A DNA stretch of 64,000 nucleotides from Mesorhabditis belari (taxonomy: Eukaryota; Nematoda; Chromadorea; Rhabditida; Rhabditidae), in NCBI GenBank assembly GCA_958450365.1, contig CAUEEP010000300.1, forward strand, positions 112,742-176,741. The letters run 5' to 3'. Both the position numbers and the translations under genes were made by a program. This document shows positions 46,101-58,100 of the stretch, piece by piece. Each line of letters begins with the position of its first letter. The first letter of the stretch is position 1. The notes below the pieces were generated by a model that worked only from the letters and a program-made list of their open reading frames with translations, was not told the DNA's origin and did no database searches.

Positions 46101-49100
46101 TTCCCATTCAGTTCCTTTTCGGCTGCCCTTCGGTTCCCATTGGGCTCCCAATCAATTCCTAATCGGTTCCTATTCGGCTCCCATTCGATTCCTAATCGGT
46201 TCCTATTCGGTTTCCATTCGGTTCCGATTCAGTTCCCATTCGGCTCCCATTCGGTTCTTTTTCGGCTCCTATTCGATTCCCATTGGGCTCCCATTCGATT
46301 CCTAATCGGTTCCTATTCGGTTTCCATTCGGTTCCGATTCAGTTCCCATTCGGCTCCCATTCGGTTCCTTTTCGGCTGTCATTCGGTTCCTATTCGGCTC
46401 TAATTCGCATCCAATTCAGTTCCCATTCAGTTCCTATTCGATTCCTAATCGGCTCCCATTCGGTTCCTTTTCGGCTGCCATTCAATTCCTATTCGGTTCC
46501 AATTTAGTTCCCATTGGCTCCCATTCGATTTCGAATCGGTTCCTATTCGGTTTCCATTCGGTTCCAATTTAGTTCCCATTGGGCTCCCATTCGATTCCTA
46601 ATCGGCTCCCATTCGATTCCTAATCGGCTCCCATTCGATTCCTAATCGGCTCCCATTCGATTCCTAATCGGTTCCTATTCGATTCCTAATCGGCTCCCAT
46701 TCGATTCCTAATCGGTTCCTATTCGGTTTCCATTGGGTTCCAATTCAGTTCCCATTCGATTCCTAATCGGCTCCCATTCGGTTCCTTTTCGGCGGTCATC
46801 CGGTTCCTATTCAGTTCCAATTTAGTTCCCATTCAGCTCCCATTTGGTTCTTTTTCGGCTCCTATTCGATTCCTAATCGGCACCCATTCGGTTCCAATTC
46901 AGCTCCCATTCGGTTCTTTTTCGGTTCCCATTTTTTCATTTTCAATTCAATCCTGAAACGCATATAGCGTTTAATTGTGATCCATTTCTGGTTATTGTGG
47001 AGAATTTGGGCATAAAGCGGTGAATCGTTTGAAGCCATTCAGTTTAAAGCAAAGTTTTGTTTTAGTTCGCATTTTAGATCGTATTTTACATCAGTTTAGC
47101 TACTGTGCTATCCAGTATTTTGTTTGAAATCCAAAATGCTTTAGTAGAATGAAAATAAAAGCGCAAATCTGTGTTAATCAGATACAAAAGTGCAGAAAGA
47201 GTCGAATTTGGCTTTTTCATTGCCATAAAACTGAGGAAAACGGGATTTCGAATTTGTTTTGTGTTCTTTTCTTTAAGGATTCGAAAAGGGGAGCCTTATA
47301 TACCAAATTCTAGAAGAATCGGCATTTCTTATTATCTTTAAAATTTCAAAATTGTGATTCAGTAAAGAAAAATTGATCAAATCACTCTTTTTGCCCATTT
47401 CTCGAATTTTATTTTTGCATTTTCGTGCAATTTTCTTTTCTGCTGACTTCCAAAAGAACAAATTTCGTTAAATATTTGAAAAACTAAAGAAATTACCTTT
47501 CGAAAATGACCTTTTATACCTCTTCCATCAATTTTACCATCTTGAAACTTTCTCCACCTGTAAACCTGGTCTTTTTCTCGATCTTCCCAATTTTCTTTAC
47601 TTGATTTCAGAAAACTGGACATCACCCTAGCTTTTGGTGACTTTATTTGTGACCCTATTGCCATTTGAAAATTTTCCTTGGGATGAGCTTCACCCAGCTC
47701 TCACTACCACATAACGACACCGTACCCGAGTTCGCCAAAAAGCGGAAAGACTCGAGATTTCAGGTTTTTGCTTGGGAAACTGACTCGAAAGCGATTTTGG
47801 GGACTTATCTCGGCAGAAATACGTGAAACTTTTATAGCTGTCTTATTCAATCTGAGTTTCGTGAGAAAAGCAAGTGTCATGCAACGAATTCGCCCAAACA
47901 AACTTTAAATTTGTCTGATCTGGATTTCACCTAAGATTTCCAGTGAAATAGATTTTTGAATTACGGGAAAATAAACTTTTGGGTTACGGTAGTTGGAGGT
48001 GTTGTTTAATAACAAGTGCCAGGCAATGAATTCACCCAAATAAACTTTAAATTTCTCTTATCTGGATGTCACATAAGATTTTTAGTGAAATAGTTTTTGA
48101 ATTAGAGAAAAATAAATTTTCCGGGTAGGTAGTTGGAGGTGTTATTTAATAAAAAGTGCCACGTAACGAATTCATCGAAATAAACTTTAAATTTGCCTTA
48201 CCTGGATGTCACGTAAGATTTCTAGTGAGACAGATTTTTAAATTACGGGAAGATAAATTTTTGGGGTACGGTAATTGAAGGTGTTGTTTAGCGTTTTACT
48301 GTAGTGTTTAGGTAGGTAGATAGAGCTTGGAAATTGTTGAATTTGTAAACTTTTTCCAAATTGATTCAATTTCAGGTGTCTTTGACAGCAAATGGAGGTG
48401 AAGATTCGGGCACTGAGGAGCTGCAAGATCATCAGGGAATCCGGAAGAATAAGAGTGTCTCCGAGCCACCACCGCCGATTCGATCGATCCAGGAAAGGAA
48501 AGCCAGCTCGACTGGGAGATTTGTGGTGAGTACAGAGTCCCTGTAGAAATGCTGGGAACTTTGATAGCTTTCTTTTTGATCTCTTTCTTCTTTGATAGCT
48601 TTCAATTTTGTTTCCCTGAGGAAAACAAGTGTCACGTCAAGAATTCACCGAAATAAGCTTTAAATTTCTCTTATCTGGATGTCACATAAGATTTTTAGTG
48701 AAATAGATTTTTGAATTAAAAGAAAATAAATTTTCGGGGTACGGTAGTTGAAGGTGTTGTTTAATAACAAGTGCCAGGGGACGAATTCACCCAAATAAAC
48801 TTTAAATTTGTTTGATCTGGATGTCACAGAAGATTTTCAGTGAAATAGATTTTTGAATTACGGGAAATAAATTGTCAGGGTACGGTAGTTGGAGGTGTTG
48901 TTTAATAACAAGTGTCGCGTAACGAATTCATCCAAATAAACTTTAAATTTGTCTGATCTGGATGTCACAGAAGATTTTCAGAGAAATAGATTTTTGAATT
49001 AAAAGAAAATAAATTTTTGGGTTACGGTAATTGAACGCGTTGTTTAGCCTTTTTAGAATCTACCGTAATTTTCGTTTTACCAGTATCTTAAAAGTAAATT

Positions 49101-52100
49101 TCATTGTAAATCTGGATTTCATTGAGATTTTTAGGTAAACGGCGGCTCCGAAAGTCACTCGGATGGCAAGGACGAGTCGACGCCTGAGGACGACGAAGCG
49201 CCGGTGGGTTCTTGGATCGAAATTTCGGCAAGCTGCCAGGAAATCCATTTTCCCAAATTCCCACTCTTTGTCCTGGAGCACACGCTAGCCTTTAAAGCAT
49301 TCAGAAAACGAAAGTCGCGAATTTTGGCTTCATCGATTGTAGCAAGCGCTTCTTGACCTGACCTGGTCTTGACTGGCACCAAAATTTCGCTAACTTTCCT
49401 GAAAATCTCTTTTCCCTGATTGATCATCCTGGAAGTCACGCTAGCCCACAAAACGATCAAGAATGCGAATGCGCAAAATTCGAGTTTATTGAGAAAACCT
49501 AGCTGACGGACTGGCACCGAAATTTTGCCGATTGGTCTTAAAAAAGTCATTTTCCTCGATCACATTGTTCATCCTGGAACTCACGCTAGCCCTCAAAACG
49601 ATCAAAAATAAAAAAAGCACGAATTTTGAGCTTTCCAAGAAACTCGATTGTGCCAGCTGGTTGATGATTATCAAAATTCCGTCAAAAAAATCACGTTTTT
49701 CATATTTTTGGCTTTCATCCTGGAACTCACGAAAAGCGTTAAAAGGACTAAAAACGGGAAATTGTGAAATTTGAGCCTATCGCAAAAATTTCCTCTTTTC
49801 TGGAAACGACTTGAGTAAATGAAGGTTTTTCAGTTTTTCGGCTTCTTCTGTTTTTCGTTTTTTCAATTTTTCAAATTTTAACTTCAAATGATTCAAAAAT
49901 GCTAGAAAAATCAAATTTGAGTTTTTTTTTTGATGAAAACCTTGATATTCAGCTGTCAATTTTCACCAGTCAGGTGATTTTTTGAAGAAATATTTAAAGA
50001 AAAGTAATTTTTATATAAAGCTGAGATCTTTTGCTAGAGTTCTTCTAGAGATTTTTCTTTCCGATCAAATCAGAATCCAGCTCGCTTTCCACCTCACCTA
50101 GCCTTTCCAGGACTTGATTTACAACCTGGTCGAGCTGGATTCCGATCAAATCAGAATCCAGCTCGCTTTCCACCTCACCTAGCCTTTCCAGGACTTGATT
50201 TACAACCTGGTCAAGCTGGATTCCGATCAAATCAGAATCCAGCTCGCTTTCCATCTTACCTAACCTTTCCCGGACTTGATTTAGAACCTGGTCTGGCTGG
50301 ATTCCGATCAAAGCAGAATCCAGCTCGCTTTCCATCTTACCTAACCTTTCCCGGACTTGATTTAGAACCTGGTCTGGCTGGATTCCGATCAAAGCAGAAT
50401 CCAGCTCGCTTTCCACCTCATCTAACCTTTCCCGGACTTGATTTACAACCTGGTCCAGCTGGATTCCAATTAAATCAGAATCCAGCTCGACGCTGGCCTT
50501 AAGAATTAGGCAGCTCGCCAAGCCAAGCCAGCTAACTCTTGCTTGGCTTCCCTTCCAACAAATCCATTTCAATTCTCGTTCAGGTGATGGGCATGCGTCG
50601 TGGCGTTCACTTTTCCGTCGGCGACAAAAACGACGAAAACCCGGACCACAAAATGACCACCCATGAAGAAAGAGAGGGACAGCACACATTCAATTTGAAG
50701 AGCTGGAGGTGAATAGAAAGTGGTGAAAAAGAGTTTGACGTTTAAGTTGGAACGCACAACAGGCTTTAAGCTCATCTAAATAGGGGCTTTCACCGAAGTT
50801 CTCACTTCCGGAATTTCAAGGTATCTTCTCGGAGACGAAATTTCGAAATTTCGAATGAAATCTAGGGTTTTAAACGTATTTTCTGCGATCCTGGAAGTCA
50901 TTCTAGGGTTTCTAATAGATTTGATCGCTTTCAGAATCAATTTCACAATTCCGGAATTTCAAGGTATCTTCTCGGAGCTGAAATTTCGAAATTTTAAATG
51001 AAATCTAGGGTTTTAAACGTATTTTCGGTGATCCTGGAAGTCATTCTAGGGTTTCTAATAGATTTGATCGCTTTCAGAATCAATTTCACAATTCCGGAAT
51101 TTCAAGGTATCTTCTCGGAGACGAAATTTTGAAATTTCGAATGAAATCTAGGATTTTAAACGTATTTTCTGCGATCCTGGAAGTCATTCTAGGCTTTCTA
51201 ATAGATTTGATCGCTTTCAGAAACATGAAAACGATCGAGCATCCACCGATCATCGATTTCTATCGGGATTCGATTGATGTCGTTGACGTGAATCGACCCT
51301 CGATGGCTCAGCTCATCCATGGCCAAAAAACGATCAATGAGGAGATTCTGGAGATCGACGAGTTCAGGGTTAGTGTTTCTTTGTTTTTCAATGGCTTTCT
51401 CACGTAGAGCATCTTTCCGAGTTGTTTTCGAAATGTTGACCCAAGTACCGTAATCCTTTTGGCCTTCCAATTGAAATCCTAAATGTTTAAAGAAATAAAA
51501 AGACGCTGTGACATCCAGAACATCCAGATTTGTCTTTGGAACTTGATGTACTTTGTGTTCGCAAGATTTTATGGAAGTAAACTCTTTCTGGTGCACTTAA
51601 TTCACGGGATTACGGTATTTGAGTCAATATTGAAGGGTATTCTCTTAAAATAAAGAATGATTTGATAAAGGCTGCAAGGAGAATGTTGATTTTGGGAATT
51701 GAGTGGGTTAGGAAGGATGACGAAGATGATGAATGACGCTTTGTGACCAAGATCACTTTTTAAACCTCTACAAGAAGCCAAGACACCAAATTCCTTAGTG
51801 ATCAACTTTTGATTTGAATTCCTTTTCAGGCTCAAGCTTACGATATGATTGATCAAGGTGGACCGCCACCAAAACCCGAGAAAATCGAGAAGTTAGCCCC
51901 GCCACCATCAGCGCCAAGGTATGATCGCTAGCTAGCAAAGCTAGTTAGCTTTGCTCGCTATTTGCTTAGGCTTAGGCTAGCTAGCTAGCTAGCAAACGCC
52001 AAGCAAATAAATTAGCTAGCTAGCAAACGCCAGGCTTATTCCCAAAATTTCAGCAAGTATAAATGAGCTTTATAATCTCTATTTTTAGCCGAAAAACACG

Positions 52101-55100
52101 GGGTTTTTGTTACAAAGAAGCTGTATTTCAAAAAAAGAATTTCTTTTTGGTGTCATCTTCTTGGCACTAACTAGAGAATGTTGTTAACTTATCTATCGTT
52201 ATCTATCGTGGCTTTTGACTCGGTGAAATTGCCTATTTGATGCAGTTTTTCACGCTGATTCCGAATCAGCGCTCAGTTTTTGCCAAACGTTTCTATCGCG
52301 AGATATTCGGCATACAAGTTTTTGGGGGCCACCGCGGCCGTTGACTGAAGACAGCAAGCCCTCATAAAGTCTTCGATCGTCCGGAGCCCTCGATCGAGTA
52401 TTTCTAGGCCGTAGAATCTAAGATTTGACATAACAGAGCTTATGAAAACAATTTTAAAGACAAAACGAATGGGTTGATGAATTGGTTTTTGAGAAATCAT
52501 CGTGTAAACATGCAAACTGTTCGGAATAGGATGTGTCCATATCCCTTGGTTCAGGCAGAATATTTATTAAAGCACCGAAGGGTTTAAATACCGAAAAGTT
52601 GAACACGATGATTACACCTTTCGGAAGAAGTTCCGAACACAAACATTGTTTTTTCGCCGAAGAACTTTTCTTTCCAATCCAATCTAAAAGATACGCTCAT
52701 TTTAGAACGAAATTCGGCTGGGTTGAGGGCGTTTTCGTGCGCTGTATTCTGAATATTTTCGGTGTCATGCTCTACTTGAGAATCTCGTGGGTGACCGGCC
52801 AAGCTGGAGTTTGTAAGGGGTTTTTGGTTGAAATGCTAAAAAGCTTTTCAATTTCAGTGCTCGGCATCGTCATCGTCCTTTTAGCCTCGATGGTCACGAC
52901 GATTACCGCAATTTCGACGTGCGCCATTTGCACGAATGGCGAAGTGAAAGGAGGAGGCGCGTACTTTTTGGTAAAATTATTAGCGTAAAGAATTCGAGGG
53001 ATTTCTCAGATCTCGCGCTCACTTGGCCCGGAATTTGGCGGCTCGATTGGGTTGATTTTTTGTGTCGCAAATGGGGTGAGAGGAAAAAAAAGCAAAAAAA
53101 AGCGAAAAAAAAATCGAATTTTATTGAGATCACGGTTTTCAGGTAGCCGCCTCAATGTATGTTGTCGGTTTTGCTGAAACGATTCGGGATATGTTAGGTG
53201 AGTGATTTTTGAGTGATTTGATCATTTCAAATCGATATTCTCCTAATTCGGGCATTTTTTTTGAAAATTCATTCAGATTCAGATTCAACTCCTTGAAAAC
53301 CACAAATTTTCAGATAAAAAAGGCACTAGACTCCCTGAATTTCCCTTTTAATGACCCCCTAAGCGACGGGGTGCTAGAAAGCGCGCGATTACGTGCCCGC
53401 ACAAAGTACATCGGTTGGAGAAAGGAGAAAATAGGGAGCTGGACGATTTTTGGGGTTATTTAATCGGGAATCTACAAATCCAATCTCATTTTTCGCGGAT
53501 CTGGAACGCATTCAAGTGCCAGAAAGCGCGCGATTACGTGCCCGCACAAAGTACATCGGTTGGAGAAAGGAGAAAATAGGGAGCTGGACGATTTTTGGGG
53601 TTATTTAATCGGGAATCTACAAATCCAACCTCATTTTTCGCGGATCTGGAACGCATTTGACCGCTTTTTCGACTAAATTTTGTAATATTAAGAGATTTTG
53701 CGAATTGGCCGAATTCCATAAGGAGTTGGGTAGTTTTTGGCGTCTATTAGTCTAAAATTTAATAATTTAAATATATTTCTTGCTAATCTGGAACGCATTC
53801 GATTGTTTTCCTAAATAAACTTGGTAATATCAAGGTCTTGAAAAAGATTAGAGTAAAAGGGTCAGCCGATTTTATAATACGCGTGTTGAAATCACATTCA
53901 TTCAGCGAGATTCCCACTAGACACGTTGAAAACATCACACCCGCCTCTCCTTTCCCAATTCCCCCTTTTATTGACCCCCTCAGCGACGGGGTGCTAGAAA
54001 GCGCGCGATTACGTGCGCGCACAAAGCACATCGGTTGAAGGAAGGAGAAAATAGGGAGCTGGACGGTTTTTGGGGTTATTTAATTGAAAATTTATGAATC
54101 TAACTTGATTTTTTGCGAATCTGAAACGCATTTGACTGTTTTTCTGACTAAATTTGATAAAATCAACAGATTTAGCAAATTAGCCGACTTCCATAGGGGA
54201 CTGGACGCTTTTTGGCCTTATTTAATTGAAATTTTACAAATCTAGCTTGATTTTTTGTCAATCTGGAACGCATTCAAGTGCCAGAAAGAGCGTGATTACG
54301 TGCGCGCACAAAGCACATCGGTTGAAGAAAGGAGAAAATAGGTAGCTGGACGGTTTTTGGGGTTATTTAATTGGGAATTTACGAATCCAATCTGATTTTT
54401 TGCGAATCTGGAACGCATTTGACTGATTTTCGTTTCAGTTGAGATCTCCTATTCAAGCAATGAGACAAAGACGTTTCTCGTGGAGCATTTTGGGTGAGAT
54501 TCATGGAAAATAAAGTCGATTCAGCTAAATGGCTTCATTTTGAAGCCAACTTCTACGCAAAAACTATGCTTTAACTTCACCGTTAACTGTTTAAATGTTT
54601 TCAGGCCAATCGAGGATGGATTACCGAATTTCGTTCGACTCATCGGAATTGGTGGGTTTTTGAAACAAGTTGATGAACTATTTTCAAGTATTTTCAAGTA
54701 AATCATAAATTTTAAAAACGATTTTACAAGTTCTGGAAGGCACAAAACATTTTGCAGAAAAGAGTTTGCAATTTTAAGGAAAATAGGAAAATTGAGTGGT
54801 GAAGCGTTTGACTTTAGCCCGTTTTCTCGGCGATTTTCCAGCTTTGACCCAATTTTGAGTCAATTTTTGGTAAAGCTGGATAGCACTAAGCAATTTTGGT
54901 TAAAAATTAAGCAAAGAATTAGCAATTAAATGTCCGCCGATTTCTTACCATAACCCCTAAAAGTCCGCCAATTTTCTACAGTAACCTCGTAAAATCAGAG
55001 CAGTTTTCAGGCCAAAAACCTATCGTAACCCACAATTTCTAGCGTCTTGCCTCCTCCTGCTGGCCATTGTCTTCATCGGCACGTCGTTTGAATCGAAAAT

Positions 55101-58100
55101 GCAGATGGGCTTATTGGTGATTCTGCTCTCGTCGATTCTCGACTATTTTGCCGGTGTTTTGGTGAGTGAATGTTGTTTTTAGCAAAAGATTTCCTCAATC
55201 TGGAGCACAGGAGAGCTATTGTTTTCGTTTTTAAATCGAAATTCATCATTTAAACTTTTTCAGTTCCGTCCAATCAGTGATCATATGCACGTTCGTGGAG
55301 CGACCACTTTCAGTTGTGAGTGAAAGCTTTAAATCGAAATTTCTAGCATCAATTAGGCTCTAAACCACTGGCTGATTATCTAAGTTAATTATCTAAGTAA
55401 TTTTACAGTAGTCTTACCGGTTTAATTACCCGAATCCAGTTCAAAAACCCGGTTCAATTACCCAGTTCAGTTTCAAAAGCTCGGCTACAGTATCCTAGCA
55501 AAATTCCCATGCAAAAAGCTACAGTATCTTAGCTACAGTTAGCAAAATTTCTGAATTCTTGCATTGTTAATTCAGCAATCCTTTCAGGGAACACGCTGAT
55601 GGCGAATCTGATGCCGAAATTCCGGAATGAAACCTTTTTCTCAGTGTTCTCCGTCTATTTCCCTGCCGCAACAGGCATCATGGCCGGCGCAAACATTTCT
55701 GGAGATCTAGCTGATCCGCAGGTTGGACAAAAAACTGGTATAATGCTCAGCAATGTTCCAGTTTGGCTCTAGACTTAGGTCCAAGCCTGGGCTAGATCCT
55801 TGCCAAAAGTCTTGAACCCAAGCCTGAGCTTGAGCTTAAGCCTGAGCCTGAGCCCAAGCTTGAGCTTGAGCTTAAGCCTGAGCTTGAGCTTAAGCCTGAG
55901 CCTGAGCCTAAGCCTGAGCCTAAGCCTGGGCCTAAGCCTGAGCCTAAACAAAGCCAAAAGCCAGCCTTGGACCCACAGGGACATACAGGGTGACTGGAAA
56001 TAACCCAGACAACCTTTTTGACTCGATCTTTACATGCAAATGAACTAAATACTTTAAAAAATTGTCAATTATACACGCTTATTGGTTTTCGTGTTTTTCT
56101 TAGCATCAATCCCTCCATTTTGACTATCATTCGATGCAAAATGCAAAATGATGCAAAGGCAGAATTCCGCGTCGAATGATACCAAAATGAGCTCAAAATG
56201 TAGTATTCATGCAAAGTTATAAGGCAAAAGGTAAAGGGACACCCATAGTGGGCGGGGCTTAGGTTTTTCGTGTTTTTCTCAGCAAGAATTTATTTATTTT
56301 GTCTATCTTGGCTATCATTCGATGGAAAATGAAATTCCGCGTCGAATGATAGCTAAATTAGTTCAAAATGTAGTATCCACGCAAAGTTATTGGCTAAAAA
56401 AAGCTAAGCCCCGCCCCTTAACCTTTTTGCCTTATAACTTTGCATGGATATCATATTTTGAGCTCATTTTGGTATCATTCGACGCGGAATTTTATTCCTA
56501 CATAAAATGATAGTCAATATAGTCAAAATGGAAGGATTGATGCTAAGACAAATCCAAAAAACCCGCCCACTATGGGTGTCCCTTTACCTTTTGCCTTATA
56601 ACTTTGCATGGATGCTACATTTTGAGTTCATTTTGGTATCATTCGATGTAGAATGAAATTCCGCGTCGAATGATAGTCAATATGGTCAAAATGGAAGGAT
56701 TGATGCTAAGAAAAACACGAAAAACTTTAAACTGCCAACAGCAAAAAAAAAAAAAGGGAAAGACAGATCTTAAAAAGATTATTTGTTTAAGAGGTCATAG
56801 AATCACTTTCTAAAGCCCGAACCACTTACCGTACCCGATTTTACTCGATTCCAGGGCGCGATCCCCCTCGGCACCCTTCTTGCCATCCTTTTCACCACAA
56901 TTATCTACCTCGTAGTCGTCATTTTCACTGGCATCACGAATGTTAGGCAAGTTTATATGTAAATCTCGAATTCTAGATCGCTTCAGAGATGCTGACGGCC
57001 TGCTTGCTCCATTATTCGACGCGGCTGGCGAGTTTATCGCCCCAAATTGCACTCAATCCGCTGAAGGTTGTCGCTACGGGTTGATGAACTATTATCAAGT
57101 AAATCATAAATTTTAAAAACGATTTTACAAGTTCTGGAAGGCACACAACATTTTGCAGAAAAGAGTTTGCAATTTTAAGGAAAATAGGAAAATCGAGTAA
57201 TGAAGCGTTTGACTTTAGCCCGTTTTCTCGGTGATTTTCCAGCTTTGCCCCAATTTTGAGTTAATTTTTGGCAAAGCTGGATAGCATTAAGGAATTTTGG
57301 AACATTTTCGAGCTTTCAGGTCGTCGAAAAAAAAATCGAGTAATGAAGCGTTTGACTTTAGCCCGTTTTCTCGGTGATTTTCCAGCTCTGCGCCAATTTT
57401 GAGTTAATTTTTGGCAAAGCTGGATAGCATTAAGGGAATTTTTGGAATATTTTCGAGCTTTCAGGTCGTCGAAAAAAAATCGAGTAATGAAGCGTTTGAC
57501 TTTAGCCCGTTTCTCGAAGATTTTCCAGCTCTGCGCCAATTTTGAGTTAATTTTTGGCAAAGCTGGATAGCATTAAGGAATTTTGGAATATTTTCGAGCA
57601 ATTTTGGAATATTTTCAGGTCGTCGAAATGGGGTCGATGTGGGGGCCGCTGATCACCGCCGGCATCTTCGCGGCCACACTCTCCAGCGCCCTAGCCAGTT
57701 TGGTCTCGGCACCGAAAGTCTTTCAGGTAGTCTTTCCTTTCAGGTTTGAGGCAAAATTTTTTTAGCATTTTTGTGTAATGGCTTAAGGATACAGTAAAAG
57801 TTAAAGTAAAACAAGTAAAAAAAATATTTTGCACTCGATGAGCCATCCATTTTCGTGAATTAAATCGTGGATCAAATTAAATCGCGAATTAAATTAAATC
57901 TAGTTATAAGGGTGAAATTTTAAGTTATTCAAGATAGAGAAAACGATGGTGTTATCAAAATCTAACAGAAGTTTTCCGATTCCGATTTTTGGGGATGGCT
58001 TTATCTTTTTTGAAACGCGATTTAGTTAGCATCTTATTGAATCAGCTACAGTACCAAGAGTTGGCTTATTCAAGAATAAGCATACACTATCATTATTTAT

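Larger units (their letters stand above)
40742..48375. other. 7.6-kb first intron of the cotransporter
   Basis: It holds the tandem block 40756-41650, a 16-17 bp minisatellite 41815-41990, the GTAA array 42972-43625, reverse boxes near 44232 and 44374, the 11-bp minisatellite 45697-46940 and forward boxes at 47920, 48062 and 48202. One frame at 44500-44620 looks exon-like ([18 protein letters not shown]) but has no clear splice context. Nothing else coding was seen. Confidence 0.6.

Noticed and set aside
45560..46507. Long plus-strand frames reading Ser-Val-Pro-Ile-Arg-Phe repeats
   Set aside because: They arise from a stop-free 11-bp minisatellite in a cotransporter intron; three frames read similarly and there is no start or splice context.
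50045..50689. A 214-codon minus-strand frame as a coiled-coil gene
   Set aside because: It is antisense to the 81-bp minisatellite and to exon 4; kept only as an observation.
51198..51596. 132-codon minus-strand frame over exon 5
   Set aside because: Mostly antisense to cotransporter exon 5; the remainder lacks protein-like features.
55775..56003. Leu/Arg/Lys and Leu/Ser repeat frames on both strands
   Set aside because: Shadow of the GCCTAA-type hexamer array.
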